Of a stretch of 64,000 nucleotides of DNA, positions 33,568 to 43,091 are shown piece after piece (within the stretch, counting starts at the first letter, position 1; each line of letters begins with the position of its first letter). Source of the stretch: JAVJST01 sp040219295 (GTDB lineage: Bacteria > Pseudomonadota > Alphaproteobacteria > Rhodospirillales > Casp-alpha2); NCBI GenBank assembly GCA_040219295.1, contig JAVJST010000001.1, positions 310,001-374,000 on the forward strand. Reading direction: 5' to 3'. Position numbers and translations under genes: made by a program. The notes below the pieces were generated by a model. That model searched no databases. It was not told the DNA's origin and was given only the letters and a program-made list of their open reading frames with translations.

Positions 33568-35577
33568 ATGTCGGTTCTGATGGTCAAAACGGCGCGGCGA
33601 TTTTCACTTGTGGTCGCGGTGTTTCTGGTGGTGAGCCAAACTGCTTGGTCTGCTACCTTTGAGATAGCACCGCCCAAGCCTTCGCCGCATACATCCGTCG
33701 ATCTGGCCTTCGACGCCATCGACGCCGACGACGAGAAGTCGGCCCGGGACAGCATAGCAAAGATTAACGATCCCCTACTCCGCAAGACACTGACTTGGTA
33801 CATGCTCCGGGACCTGAGTGGCGCGGGTGACACCGAGGAAATCGATCAATTCCTCGACGCCAACCCCAACTGGCCGGATCGAGACCGGATTCTGAGGCGT
33901 GCCGAGGAGCTGCAGCCGATTTCTTGGCCGCCGGGCAGCGTGATCGCACGCTATCACCAGCGTCCCCCGATTTCGGATGCCGGTCGCGGGCGCCTTGCCG
34001 TGGCACTGATAAGAGCCGGCCAATTCGAAAAAGGCATTCCCCTCGCTCGCCAAATTTGGGTCGACGGCGACTTCACAGGATCGGATGAGCGCGAATTCTA
34101 TCGCGTGTTCAGGCAGTATCTCAGGAAATCCGACCATATCGCACGGCTGGACAGGTTGCTTTGGGACGGCCGCTTCGGCGCGACGCGACGAATGTTTTCC
34201 CGTGTTCCCGATGACGTAAGGAAGTTGGCGGAGGCCCGGTTTCTGCTGCGCCATCGGCGCGGAAATGTCGACAAGGCCATCGAGCGTGTCCCGGAATCAT
34301 TGCGGAACCACGAGGGGCTCGTCTACGAACGACTTCGCTGGCGTCGCCGAAAGGGGCGCAGTGACTCGGCGCGCGAGCTACTTGTCGACATCTTTCCCGG
34401 TCTCACCCGGCCCGATCTCTGGGCTGAGGAGCGGATCGTTCTGGCGCGCCGCGCATTCGAAGACGGGCATATCAGCGAAGCCTACGAACTGGTCGACTAT
34501 CATGGCGTTGACTCCGACGAAGCGCTTCACTTCTCGGAAGCGGAGTGGTTTGCCGGATGGATTGCGCTTCGATTTCTGAACGAACCGGAATGGGCGTACG
34601 ACCACTTCCGGGCAGTCTACAAGGCGGTGTCCTATCCGATCAGCCGGGCGCGCGGGGCGTTCTGGTCCGGCAGGGCGGCCGTCGCTTTGGGCAAACAGAA
34701 GCAAGCCGAAACCTGGTTCAAGATCGCTGCTTCGTTCCCCGAGACATACTACGGGCAGCTCGCAGCCGATGAGCTCAATCCCGACGGCGCCCTGGCGCTG
34801 CCCGAGGAGAAACCCCGGAACCAGGCCGTGGTCGACAAGTTGCTGTCCAATGAACTCGCCCAGGTGGCGTCCCGGCTGGTCGATGCCGGGCATCGCGATC
34901 GCGTTCGACCGTTTGTCCTTCATCTGGCCGACATGGATCCGTCGATGGATTGGCAACGCGCCTGTGCCATCTTCGCGCGCAGTCTCGGTCGCCCGGACCT
35001 GGCCATCCATGTCGCCAAGGCGGCGCGGCTGCAAGGTGACCTCCTGATCGACTCATCACACCCGACACTGGCTGCGTTGGGCATCCCACTGACCGACGAA
35101 GGTACCGACGTTGAACCGGCGCTGGTGCATGCCGTCATTCGTCAGGAGAGCGCCTATTTCGTCTCGGCGCGCAGTCACGCGGGCGCATTGGGTCTGATGC
35201 AGGTTATGCCGGCCACCGCGAAGGTCGTCGCGCGGCGCTCCAAACTGGAGTATGACCGAACCTTGCTGCGGGACGATCCGTCGCTGAACCTCGCGATCGG
35301 TCGGGCGTATCTCGGTGACCTGATTGAGGAGTTTTCCGGTTCGTACATCCTGGCGCTCGTGGCCTACAACGCCGGCCCGGCCCGCGCACGCCGGTGGGTT
35401 CGGGCGTTCGGTGATCCCCGTGACCCCGCGGTCGACCCAGTCGACTGGATCGAGATGATCCCTTTCGACGAAACCCGAAACTACGTTCAACGCGTGCTGG
35501 AGAACCTACAGGTGTATCGCGCTATCCTTGCGCCCAAACCACTGCCACTGCAGATTGCTTCGGACCTCCGACGATAG
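33568..35577 (+). CDS. slt: Soluble lytic murein transglycosylase
   Basis: Periplasmic muramidase-like enzyme that cleaves peptidoglycan glycan strands with 1,6-anhydro product formation. About 669 residues: signal peptide (hydrophobic about 12-28 ending AWS-A), a long alpha-superhelical domain of TPR-like repeats (about 40-480), then the catalytic domain with Glu in VIRQESAYFVSARS and the GALGLMQVMPATA motif. ATG 33568 has GGACAG nearby; a GTG 15 nt upstream and an ATG 12 nt downstream are alternatives. Divergent from dapA. Confidence 0.92.
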   Translation: MSVLMVKTARRFSLVVAVFLVVSQTAWSATFEIAPPKPSPHTSVDLAFDAIDADDEKSARDSIAKINDPLLRKTLTWYMLRDLSGAGDTEEIDQFLDANPNWPDRDRILRRAEELQPISWPPGSVIARYHQRPPISDAGRGRLAVALIRAGQFEKGIPLARQIWVDGDFTGSDEREFYRVFRQYLRKSDHIARLDRLLWDGRFGATRRMFSRVPDDVRKLAEARFLLRHRRGNVDKAIERVPESLRNHEGLVYERLRWRRRKGRSDSARELLVDIFPGLTRPDLWAEERIVLARRAFEDGHISEAYELVDYHGVDSDEALHFSEAEWFAGWIALRFLNEPEWAYDHFRAVYKAVSYPISRARGAFWSGRAAVALGKQKQAETWFKIAASFPETYYGQLAADELNPDGALALPEEKPRNQAVVDKLLSNELAQVASRLVDAGHRDRVRPFVLHLADMDPSMDWQRACAIFARSLGRPDLAIHVAKAARLQGDLLIDSSHPTLAALGIPLTDEGTDVEPALVHAVIRQESAYFVSARSHAGALGLMQVMPATAKVVARRSKLEYDRTLLRDDPSLNLAIGRAYLGDLIEEFSGSYILALVAYNAGPARARRWVRAFGDPRDPAVDPVDWIEMIPFDETRNYVQRVLENLQVYRAILAPKPLPLQIASDLRR

Positions 35578-35598
35578 GCCGACTACGGGAGCCAAGCC

Positions 35599-36279
35599 AT
35601 GAAGAACGAAATCGACGTCTGCGTATTCGACGCGTACGGAACTCTGCTCGATGTTGCTGCCGCAGTTCGCCACGAGTCGGACCGAATCGGCGACGGTTGG
35701 CAGGAAATGGCGGCGATCTGGCGGACGAAGCAGTTGGAGTACACCTGGCTGCGATCCCTCATGGGGGCCTACACGGATTTCCGTACCGTCACGGGCGATG
35801 CGCTCGACTTCGCCATGGATTCGACGGGCGTATCCGACGACGACGGCTTGCGCGACGATCTGATGGCGCTGTACGACCGACTGGAAGCCTACCCAGAAGT
35901 GCCGGACATGCTGCGGGCCCTGCGGTCGGGTGGCATGCGAACGGCAATCCTCTCAAACGGTACGAAGCGGATGATCTCGTCGGCACTCGGCGCCGCGGAA
36001 ATTGAAGATACGATTGACCGGGTTCTGACGGTTGAAACCCTCTCGGTCTACAAGCCCGATCCGCGCGTCTATCAACTTGCCGTCGACGCCTTCGAAACGA
36101 ATGCGAAGAGGGTACTGTTCTTTTCTTCGAATGCCTGGGATGTCGCCGGGGCATCGCATTTCGGCTTTCGGGTCGTCTGGGTAAACCGGTTTGGTCATGT
36201 TCCGGAACGGCTGCCCGGCGGCCCGGACAAGATCGTCACCGATCTTTCCGGCGTACCCGCCATGCTTGGGATGTTATGA
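35599..36279 (+). CDS. Haloacid dehalogenase type II family hydrolase
   Basis: 226 residues matching L-2-haloacid dehalogenases: nucleophile Asp11 in FDAYGTLLDV, motif II Ser in ILSNGTKRM, Lys in VYKPDPRVYQLA, and the SSNAWDVAGASHFGF motif IV region. The family hydrolyses the carbon-halogen bond of 2-haloacids, but relatives act on other substrates, so the physiological substrate is uncertain. 21 nt after slt and 7 nt before the hydrolase gene. Confidence 0.88.
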   Translation: MKNEIDVCVFDAYGTLLDVAAAVRHESDRIGDGWQEMAAIWRTKQLEYTWLRSLMGAYTDFRTVTGDALDFAMDSTGVSDDDGLRDDLMALYDRLEAYPEVPDMLRALRSGGMRTAILSNGTKRMISSALGAAEIEDTIDRVLTVETLSVYKPDPRVYQLAVDAFETNAKRVLFFSSNAWDVAGASHFGFRVVWVNRFGHVPERLPGGPDKIVTDLSGVPAMLGML

Positions 36280-36286
36280 GTCTCGC

Positions 36287-37165
36287 ATGGGGCGGCTGAT
36301 TGGCGATGACGAAGGGGCAGACTTCGTCCAGCACACGGTTTCCGCAGGGGACGGTTTGCGACTGGCTATCCGCGATTACGGCGCCCGGCAATCGCCTGTC
36401 GTTCTGTGCCTGACCGGCGTTACGCGCAACGCACGCGATTTCCATCCCCTCGCATCGTTACTTGTCGACCGGTTTCGCGTCGTTGTCCCCGATTATCGCG
36501 GTCGAGGCGGATCGGAATGGGATCCGGACTGGCGGCACTATCATCCGCAGGTGTATCTGCGCGATATCGCGGATGTTCTGACGGCCCTCGACATCGAACA
36601 TTGCGCGGTCGTCGGAACATCGCTCGGCGGATTGCTCGGCTTCGCCATGGGCGTTGCCATGCCGACCCGGATTGACGGCCTGTTGATCAACGATATCGGA
36701 CCGATCATCCCCGATGCCGCGATCGGTCCCGTCCGTGCCTTTGTCTCTGACTCAGGCCGCTACGCGACCTGGGAGGACGCGATCGGCCGACTGCAGGGTT
36801 TGTTCCCGTCCCTGCCGGCTGAGGATGACGACGACTGGCTGGTGCTGGCAAAGGCAACCTTCAAGGACGATGGGCACGGTTTTCTCATTCCCGATTGGGA
36901 CCCGGCGATCGGCCGCAGGCTCGCCGAGCCGCCGCCCTCGGCCAACATGCTGTGGTCCTTATTCGACAGCCTTGCGCGCCGGCCATTGGCTCTGGTCAGA
37001 GGGGCTGAGAGCCAGTTCCTGAGCCGCGATACGTCGGAAATTATGCAGAACCGGCATCCGGGAATGGACTATGCCGAGATCGAGAATGTGGGGCACGCAC
37101 CGAGCCTGGTCGAGCCGCAATCGCTCGATCTGGTCTATCGGTGGCTTGACCGGTGTTCAGGCTGA
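36287..37165 (+). CDS. Alpha/beta hydrolase
   Basis: 292 residues from ATG 36287. The alpha/beta-hydrolase fold shows an oxyanion region CLTGVTRNARDF, PDYRGRGGSEWDP, nucleophile Ser112 in VVGTSLGGLLG, and a C-terminal His in VGHAPSLVE. Substrate unknown; the LTG loop instead of HG is shared with some esterase/lactonase-like relatives. Likely co-transcribed with the dehalogenase. The stop overlaps the convergent bactofilin gene by 9 nt. Confidence 0.82.
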   Translation: MGRLIGDDEGADFVQHTVSAGDGLRLAIRDYGARQSPVVLCLTGVTRNARDFHPLASLLVDRFRVVVPDYRGRGGSEWDPDWRHYHPQVYLRDIADVLTALDIEHCAVVGTSLGGLLGFAMGVAMPTRIDGLLINDIGPIIPDAAIGPVRAFVSDSGRYATWEDAIGRLQGLFPSLPAEDDDDWLVLAKATFKDDGHGFLIPDWDPAIGRRLAEPPPSANMLWSLFDSLARRPLALVRGAESQFLSRDTSEIMQNRHPGMDYAEIENVGHAPSLVEPQSLDLVYRWLDRCSG

Positions 37166-37693
37166 TGCGCGGTTTTCGGATTTGGTGTTTTCTGAAGCTG
37201 TTTTCTCGCCCGAAGCACCATTCGACGGTTTCGCCACGGCCGGTGCGGCCTTGTCGGTAGTTGCGGACGGAACAGGCGGGGTGCCAATCTCGCGGACGGT
37301 GGACTGTGAACGCCGCTCGGTTGCCTCTTCCATACGCTTGCAGTGACCTTCAAGGAAGGCACCCTTCTCGATGGATAGGTCTTCGTGAATGACGTCGCCG
37401 GAAACATGCGCGGTCTTCGCCAAGGTCACGGATTTTGCGGTGATCTGACCATCGACCCGGCCGTGAACGCGGACCCGGCGAGCGACGATTTCCCCGGTGA
37501 CCCGGGCATCTTCTCCGATGAGGAGCGCATCAGTCCTGATATCGCCGATGACGTGACCGTCGATCTGGACTTCACCCTCGCTGACGAGGTTACCGGTAAT
37601 CGTCAAATCAGCGCTGATGATTGACGGTACCGCAGGTTTAGTCTGCTTTTGCGCGGCGCCGCTTGCCGGTTTCGATTTACTCTTGGAAAACAT
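37157..37693 (-). CDS. Bactofilin (polymer-forming cytoskeletal protein)
   Basis: 178 residues from ATG 37693, preceded by a GGGGCG site. Residues about 25-120 form the beta-helical DUF583/bactofilin core of short repeats (SIISADLTITGNLVSEG, GHVIGDIRTDALLIGE, VTGEIVARRVRVHGRV). A disordered Ala/Ser/Lys-rich tail follows. Bactofilins build filaments used in cell-shape and stalk morphogenesis. Its start overlaps the M23 peptidase gene by 17 nt, a familiar pairing where the filament localises the peptidase. Confidence 0.9.
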   Translation of the reverse strand: MFSKSKSKPASGAAQKQTKPAVPSIISADLTITGNLVSEGEVQIDGHVIGDIRTDALLIGEDARVTGEIVARRVRVHGRVDGQITAKSVTLAKTAHVSGDVIHEDLSIEKGAFLEGHCKRMEEATERRSQSTVREIGTPPVPSATTDKAAPAVAKPSNGASGEKTASENTKSENRASA

Positions 37694-38984
37694 GACGCCC
37701 CGCAATGATGAATTTCATAGGATCCATGGGTTTGTCGTTGAAAACGACCTCATAATGCGTGTGTGGGCCGGTACTTCTGCCGGTGCTTCCCAGCAACCCG
37801 ATCTTGCTGAAGAAATCTACCTTGTCGCCTTTCTTCACGATGATTTTAGCGAGGTGACCGTATCGCGTCTTTAGTCCGTCACCATGGTCGATCTCGATCA
37901 GTTTACCGTAGTTTCCTTTCCATCCCGCATATGTAACCACGCCCGGGGCTGTCGAGTAAACGCTTGAATGCATTGGACCGCCAAGGTCGAGCCCGTAGTG
38001 CATGGACCATTTCTGGTTTACCGGGTCCCGGCGTTTGCCGTAACTGGAGGTTACATAGTATGCCGTAAGCGGCGGCGCCAAAGGCACCTGTTGCATTCGC
38101 GCCCGCAGTTGTTCGAGTTGATCTAGCTTTGATTCAAGGTGCAAAAGGCGCTCGCTCAACTCGTCACCGGCCGAAGAAGCGGCGGCTTCGACGAATGGTC
38201 CTCCTTGCCCTCCGGTCGTAACGGCCAGCAGATCATCAAGTTCGAGCCCCGCCATCTGCAGCACCCGTTCCATCGAGCCGATCGAGTCATCGGTCCGGTC
38301 GATCAGCTGACTGACGGTGTCGAGCTGAGTTACCTGCAAATGACTCAGGCGGTTTTCGAGTTGACCGATCTGGCGGCGCATACGTTCGCCGGAAATCAGC
38401 GCCGCGTTCCGTTCCTCAAGCGCTCGCTGAAGGTCCGTCTCGATCGTATCGAGATTGTCCTGAAGGAGGAAATTACGGTTGGTCAGAGAGTGCAGGTTCT
38501 GCTGGATGCCGGACAGCTCGCCCTTGAGCCGTTCCCGCGTCGCGAACGCCTGTTCGCGTTCGTCTTCGGTCATGCGCAGCTTGTACTCGACCGTCGACAA
38601 GTCCTGTTGAAGTTCCGTGTTCTGCTCGACCAGATCGAGCATCAAAGCGTGATTTTCCTCCAGATCCTGGGTGATGCCCAAGAATTTGCGCTGGTACTCC
38701 GAGACCTCGTTAAGGAGATTGCTGTACGCATTGCGCGCCGTTTCGATCTGGCGATCCTTGCCCTCGATTATGGTCTCGTTGAGAAGGTAACTGGCGGTCG
38801 CGTATCCTATCCAGCTTCCCGAGGCCATGAAGAACAAGGTCAGAGCGACCTGAAAGTTTCGGCTGAAGCGCATGTAGCGCACGCGAGCTTCGCTGCGCAC
38901 AACAATTTGCCGCGCCGGAAATGCGCGATCAAGCCAGCCGCCGACGCGCGCCCAAAATCTCTCTTCTTCTGGGTAACCCCTCAT
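37677..38984 (-). CDS. M23 family metallopeptidase with membrane helix and coiled coil
   Basis: Likely peptidoglycan DD-endopeptidase, anchored in the inner membrane. 435 residues: one membrane helix at about 46-67, a long periplasmic coiled coil (about 73-225), a linker, and a C-terminal LytM domain with HYGLDLGGP and GPHTHYEVVF (zinc ligands). This architecture is that of the LmdC-like partner of bactofilins. It lies upstream of and overlaps the bactofilin gene, so the two are co-expressed. A divergent region separates it from pgpA. Confidence 0.9.
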   Translation of the reverse strand: MRGYPEEERFWARVGGWLDRAFPARQIVVRSEARVRYMRFSRNFQVALTLFFMASGSWIGYATASYLLNETIIEGKDRQIETARNAYSNLLNEVSEYQRKFLGITQDLEENHALMLDLVEQNTELQQDLSTVEYKLRMTEDEREQAFATRERLKGELSGIQQNLHSLTNRNFLLQDNLDTIETDLQRALEERNAALISGERMRRQIGQLENRLSHLQVTQLDTVSQLIDRTDDSIGSMERVLQMAGLELDDLLAVTTGGQGGPFVEAAASSAGDELSERLLHLESKLDQLEQLRARMQQVPLAPPLTAYYVTSSYGKRRDPVNQKWSMHYGLDLGGPMHSSVYSTAPGVVTYAGWKGNYGKLIEIDHGDGLKTRYGHLAKIIVKKGDKVDFFSKIGLLGSTGRSTGPHTHYEVVFNDKPMDPMKFIIAGRHVFQE

Positions 38985-39294
38985 CTACCTCGACCCAGTA
39001 AACCGGCCAAAGTGCCGGCGTCCATTCCCTCGGTCAGGTCCGCGCCCCGCGTTTACCGCGGTTGTATTATCTGCCCTGGCAGTGTGCCGCGAACATTGAC
39101 GTCATGGACCGTATCTAACCGCCTGCCTACTGACAAGGTGTTAAAGTGTTAACGATGTTTATCGGCCAATAACACATTGAATTTCATCGCCTTATCGGCG
39201 ATTGTCGGTTGGGTTAGGCTGGTGGGCGGCTTCTGACGGTGAGGCCTCGGTCGGCGGAACGGTTCAGCGGGGGAATCGAAGGAAGAATTATGTC
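38985..39294. other. 310-nt divergent intergenic region between the M23 peptidase and pgpA
   Basis: Contains no gene I can support. Visible elements are two copies of GTGTTAA spaced 8 nt apart (39138-39152), an 8-bp palindrome TGACGTCA near 39099, and an inverted repeat ATCGCC...GGCGAT with a 5-nt loop (39186-39202). These sit where promoters for both genes should be. A nearby TTGTCA-17-TACGGT on the minus strand is only a weak promoter match. Confidence 0.5.
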
Positions 39295-39789
39295 ATGAGG
39301 AACCACCCGGTCCGGCCTTCTATCGGAAATCCCTGGGTCTTTATCGCCACGTGGTGCGGCAGCGGACATCTACCCAAGGCGCCGGGAACCTGGGGATCAC
39401 TGGCCGCGTTGCCAATTGCATGGTTGATACTGGAACACGTCGGCACAACCGGCCTGCTGTTTGGTGTTTGTGTGGTCTTTGCGGTCGGTATCGCCGCGGC
39501 GGACCGCTACATGGCGCTAGTCGGCCGGGACGACCCGGGTGCAGTCGTTGTCGATGAAGTCGCCGGCCAGTGGCTGGCTTTGCTCTTCGTGCCACTCGAC
39601 CCGCTCTGGTTCCTGGCGGGATTCATTGCCTTCCGGGTGTTCGACATCTTCAAGCCGTGGCCGGTTCGCGCCCTGGAACGCCGGTTCAAGGGCGGGTTCG
39701 GTGTCATGATCGATGACATTGCGGCAGGCGTTTACGCCCTGGCAGCGCTTTGGCTGGTCGAGTGGTCTATCGGAACCGTGGCGCTATGA
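39295..39789 (+). CDS. pgpA: Phosphatidylglycerophosphatase A
   Basis: Inner-membrane phosphatase making phosphatidylglycerol. 164 residues from ATG 39295 with an upstream AAGGAAG site. Family motifs ATWCGSGHLPKAPGTWGS near the start, VVVDEVAGQWLAL in the middle and the FRVFDIFKPWP segment; about three to four hydrophobic helices. The stop is shared with the pncC start (ATGA overlap). Confidence 0.93.
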   Translation: MRNHPVRPSIGNPWVFIATWCGSGHLPKAPGTWGSLAALPIAWLILEHVGTTGLLFGVCVVFAVGIAAADRYMALVGRDDPGAVVVDEVAGQWLALLFVPLDPLWFLAGFIAFRVFDIFKPWPVRALERRFKGGFGVMIDDIAAGVYALAALWLVEWSIGTVAL

Positions 39790-40277
39790 CCCCTGCTCTA
39801 CGTCAAAAGGCGGAAATCGTAATTAGGTCGTTCCAGGCGGCTGAAATCATGATCGCCAGCGCCGAATCCTGCACCGGCGGCCTGATTATGGCAACGCTCA
39901 CCTCAGTCGCCGGATCGTCGGCCGTGGTGGACCGGGGGTTCGTGACCTACACCGACGCGGCCAAGCAGGAAATCCTCGGCGTCGATCCGGGCGTGCTTGC
40001 CAGCCATGGCGCCGTCAGTGAACCGGCCGCCTGTGCCATGGCCGAGGGTGCGCTTGCGCGATCGCAGGCGGGCGCGTCGGTCGCCGTGACGGGTATTGCC
40101 GGGCCGGGCGGCGGCAGTGACGAGAAGCCGGTCGGCCTAGTCCATCTGGCGGTTGCCTGGAAGGGTCGGCCGACGATGCATCGGCGGGAAATCTATGACG
40201 GTGATCGCGATGCGGTACGCGAGCAGACGGTGACCACCGCGCTGGACATGCTACTTGAAGGCCTGAACGGCGAGTGA
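39786..40277 (+). CDS. pncC: Nicotinamide-nucleotide amidase (CinA C-terminal type)
   Basis: Deamidates nicotinamide mononucleotide in NAD recycling; the stand-alone CinA C-terminal domain. 163 residues with SAESCTGGLIMATLTSVAGSS (only the start quoted: catalytic Ser-Glu/Lys region), GFVTYTDAAK, AVTGIAGPGGGS and a conserved KPVGLVHLAV. Starts within the pgpA stop codon, showing translational coupling. Confidence 0.93.
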   Translation: MTPALRQKAEIVIRSFQAAEIMIASAESCTGGLIMATLTSVAGSSAVVDRGFVTYTDAAKQEILGVDPGVLASHGAVSEPAACAMAEGALARSQAGASVAVTGIAGPGGGSDEKPVGLVHLAVAWKGRPTMHRREIYDGDRDAVREQTVTTALDMLLEGLNGE

Positions 40278-40282
40278 GCGGT

Positions 40283-40711
40283 TCAGCCGTAAAGCTCGTG
40301 TGCGCGGTTCTCGAACGCCGCGACCATTCGTTCGACGGCCTTGGTGAAGACGGCCCCGATCGCCTTCTCGAGAATCTTTGAGCGAAACTCGAAATCGACA
40401 TGAAAATCGATCGTCGTTTCGTTGCCGGCGACCTCAAAAATCCATCTATTTGTCAGATATTTGAAGGGGCCATGTTCATAGCTGACATCAACTCGGTCCG
40501 GCCGCTGCAGGGCGACCCGTGAGGTGAATACTTCGCGAAACGCCTTGAACCCGATCATCATGTCGGCGACCAGCATCGTCTCTGTCTTCGAACGCACGCG
40601 CATGCCGACGCACCAGGGCAGGAACTCGGGGTACTTGTCGACGTCCGCGACAAGATCGAACAACTGCTCACGGCTGAAGGGCAGCGTTTTGCGCTCGGCG
40701 TGGGACGGCAT
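40283..40711 (-). CDS. COQ10-like START-domain protein
   Basis: 142 residues beginning MPSHAERKTLPFSREQLFDLVADVDKYPEFLPW, the hallmark of the COQ10/RatA polyketide-cyclase-like family, with VSYEHGPFKYLTNRWIFE as the second signature. In mitochondria COQ10 binds ubiquinone; RatA in E. coli is debated. Here a ubiquinone chaperone is the better inference given the neighbouring respiratory pyruvate dehydrogenase genes. 8 nt after lipA. Confidence 0.9.
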   Translation of the reverse strand: MPSHAERKTLPFSREQLFDLVADVDKYPEFLPWCVGMRVRSKTETMLVADMMIGFKAFREVFTSRVALQRPDRVDVSYEHGPFKYLTNRWIFEVAGNETTIDFHVDFEFRSKILEKAIGAVFTKAVERMVAAFENRAHELYG

Positions 40712-40719
40712 AGCGGCGG

Positions 40720-41670
40720 TCAGGCGATCGCCTTGAGGCGCGCTTCGCGAAGTTTTTGGAAGTCGTCGTCCGCGTGATACGACGAACGTGTCAGCGGCGA
40801 CGATGAAACGAGCAGGAACCCCTTTGCCAGACCGATATCTCGGTACTCGTCGAACTCGTCCGGCGTCACGAAACGGTCGACGGCGGCGTGCTTGAGTGTC
40901 GGTTGCAGGTACTGTCCGATGGTCAGGAAGTCGACGTTCGCAGCCCGGAGATCGTCCATCAGCGCGATGACCTCTTCCCTTTCCTCGCCGAGGCCGACCA
41001 TGATGCCCGATTTGGTGAAAACGGCGGGATCGATTTCCTTGGCCCTTTTCAACAGGTTGACCGAGTGTTCGTAACGTGCGCCGGGCCGAATTGCGGGGTA
41101 CAGTCGCGGAACGGTTTCGAGATTGTGGTTAAAGACGTCGGGACCTGCGTCGATGACCCGCTCGAGCGCGCCTTCCTTGCCCCGGAAATCGGGCGTCAGA
41201 ACCTCAATCGTCGTTTCTGGCGTAACGTCGCGCAGCCGCTCAATGCATCGCGCGAACTGATCGGCACCGCCGTCGGCGAGATCGTCGCGGTCGACCGAGG
41301 TGATGACCATGTGCCGCAGGCCCAGCTTCGCCGTGGCGATCGCCGTGTTCTCCGGCTCCATCGGGTCGACGACCCCGGGCTTGCCGGTTGCGACGTTGCA
41401 AAATGCGCAGGCCCGCGTGCAGATATCGCCCAGGATCATCACCGTGGCGTGTCGCTGAGCCCAGCACTCGCCAATGTTGGGACAGGATGCCTCCTCGCAG
41501 ACCGTATGCAGGTTATGTTCGCGGATCAACCGGCGGGTTTCGGCGTAGGCCGGAGACGTCGGCGCCTTGACCCGGATCCAGTCCGGTTTGCGCGGCGACG
41601 GATTGTCGGGCCTGTGGGCCTTCTCCGGATGGCGTTCGCGCGCCTTGAGCTGGGCGACGGCTTTGTTCAT
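40720..41670 (-). CDS. lipA: Lipoyl synthase
   Basis: Radical-SAM enzyme that inserts two sulfurs into octanoyl-protein to make the lipoyl cofactor. 316 residues with the auxiliary cluster cysteines C58, C63 and C69 (VCEEASCPNIGECW) and the radical-SAM CxxxCxxC C84, C88, C91 in CTRACAFCNVATG, plus the C-terminal RSSYHADD with the serine cluster ligand. It follows lpdA by only 3 nt; the cofactor it makes is used by PdhB and PdhC encoded upstream. Confidence 0.97.
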   Translation of the reverse strand: MNKAVAQLKARERHPEKAHRPDNPSPRKPDWIRVKAPTSPAYAETRRLIREHNLHTVCEEASCPNIGECWAQRHATVMILGDICTRACAFCNVATGKPGVVDPMEPENTAIATAKLGLRHMVITSVDRDDLADGGADQFARCIERLRDVTPETTIEVLTPDFRGKEGALERVIDAGPDVFNHNLETVPRLYPAIRPGARYEHSVNLLKRAKEIDPAVFTKSGIMVGLGEEREEVIALMDDLRAANVDFLTIGQYLQPTLKHAAVDRFVTPDEFDEYRDIGLAKGFLLVSSSPLTRSSYHADDDFQKLREARLKAIA

Positions 41671-41673
41671 GAC

Positions 41674-43074
41674 CTAGATATGGATCGCCCGGCCGTAGGC
41701 GCCAAGCACGGACTCGTGCATCATTTCGGATAGCGTCGGGTGCGGGAAAACCGTGTGCATCAGGTCCTCTTCCGTGGTCTCGAGACCCATGGCGACAACA
41801 AAGCCTTGAATCAGCTCGGTTACCTCGGCGCCGACCATGTGGGCGCCCAGCAACTCGCCGGTCTTGGCATCGAAAATCGTCTTGACCAGCCCCTCGCTCT
41901 CCCCGAGCGCAATCGCCTTGCCGTTGCCGATGAAGGGGAAACGACCGATTTTGACGTCGAAACCCTTCTCCTTGGCCTTGGCTTCCGTCAGTCCCACACT
42001 TGCGATCTGCGGGTGACAATAGGTGCAGCCGGGGATGTGTTGTTTGTTCATCGGGTGCACGTTTTTGATGCCGGCAATCGCCTCAATGCAAATGACGCCC
42101 TCGTGCTCCGCCTTGTGCGCGAGCATGGGCGGACCGGCAACGTCGCCGATGGCATAAACGCCCCGCTCGGCCGTGCGCCCGAGCCCATCGACTTCGATCA
42201 CGCCCCGGTCATGCTTCACCTTGGTGTTTTCAAGGCCGATGTCCTCGACGTTGCCGACGACGCCGACGGCGGAAATCACGCGATCAACCGTTATCTGCTG
42301 TGACTTGCCGGCCTTGTCTTCGATCGTTGCCGTAACGCTGTCGGCTTTCTTGTCGAGCTTGGTGACCATGGCCTCGCTCATCACCTTGATGCCCTGTTTC
42401 TCGAACTGCTTGCGCGCGAACGCGGCTATTTCCGCGTCCTCGACGGGCAGGATCTGCGGCAGAACCTCGACCATCGTGACCTCGGCGCCCATGGTCCGGA
42501 AGAAGCTGGCGAATTCCACGCCGATCGCGCCGGTGCCGATAACGAGCAGCGATTTCGGCATTTTTTCGGGGACCATTGCCTCGAAATAGCTCCAGACCAG
42601 CTTGCCGTCGGCCTCAAGGCCCGGCAATGCGCGTGGCCGGGCACCCGTGGCCAGAATGATATGCTTGGCCGAGACGGTGTCGTCCTTGCCGTCCTTGGAC
42701 ACCTTGGCCTTGCCGCCGCCGAGCAGCCTGGCACGCCCGTCCAGCACGGTCACCTTGTTCTTCTTCAACAGGTGCCCAACGCCGCCATTGAGTTGCTTCG
42801 AGACACCGCGCGAGCGTTGGACGACCTTGGCGAGGTCGAAATCCACGCCTTTCGCGCTCAAGCCGTAGGCGTCGGCATGGTTCATGTAGTGGTAGATTTC
42901 GGCCGAGCGCAGCAAGGCCTTGGTCGGAATACAACCCCAGTTGAGGCAGATACCGCCCAGGTGCTTTTCCTCGGCCACAGCGGTCTTGAGACCGAGTTGC
43001 GCGGCCCGGATTGCGGCGACGTAACCGCCTGGCCCGCCACCAATCACCAGAACGTCGAAGGTCTGTTCAGCCAT
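41674..43074 (-). CDS. lpdA: Dihydrolipoyl dehydrogenase (E3)
   Basis: FAD enzyme that reoxidises dihydrolipoamide with NAD. 466 residues: FAD-binding GGGPGGYVAAIRAAQLG, redox-active disulfide C43-C48 in GGICLNWGCIPTKALL, NAD-binding GTGAIGVEFASFF, and C-terminal dimerisation domain with the HPTLSEM catalytic His. Sits between pdhC (17 nt) and lipA (3 nt), so it is the E3 of the pyruvate dehydrogenase complex. Confidence 0.97.
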   Translation of the reverse strand: MAEQTFDVLVIGGGPGGYVAAIRAAQLGLKTAVAEEKHLGGICLNWGCIPTKALLRSAEIYHYMNHADAYGLSAKGVDFDLAKVVQRSRGVSKQLNGGVGHLLKKNKVTVLDGRARLLGGGKAKVSKDGKDDTVSAKHIILATGARPRALPGLEADGKLVWSYFEAMVPEKMPKSLLVIGTGAIGVEFASFFRTMGAEVTMVEVLPQILPVEDAEIAAFARKQFEKQGIKVMSEAMVTKLDKKADSVTATIEDKAGKSQQITVDRVISAVGVVGNVEDIGLENTKVKHDRGVIEVDGLGRTAERGVYAIGDVAGPPMLAHKAEHEGVICIEAIAGIKNVHPMNKQHIPGCTYCHPQIASVGLTEAKAKEKGFDVKIGRFPFIGNGKAIALGESEGLVKTIFDAKTGELLGAHMVGAEVTELIQGFVVAMGLETTEEDLMHTVFPHPTLSEMMHESVLGAYGRAIHI

Positions 43075-43091
43075 GATTCGTCCTCCGCGGC

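Noticed and set aside
39141..39152. CtrA site from two TTAA elements upstream of the M23 peptidase
   Set aside because: The elements are 4 nt apart, not the 7 nt required, and form a direct repeat.
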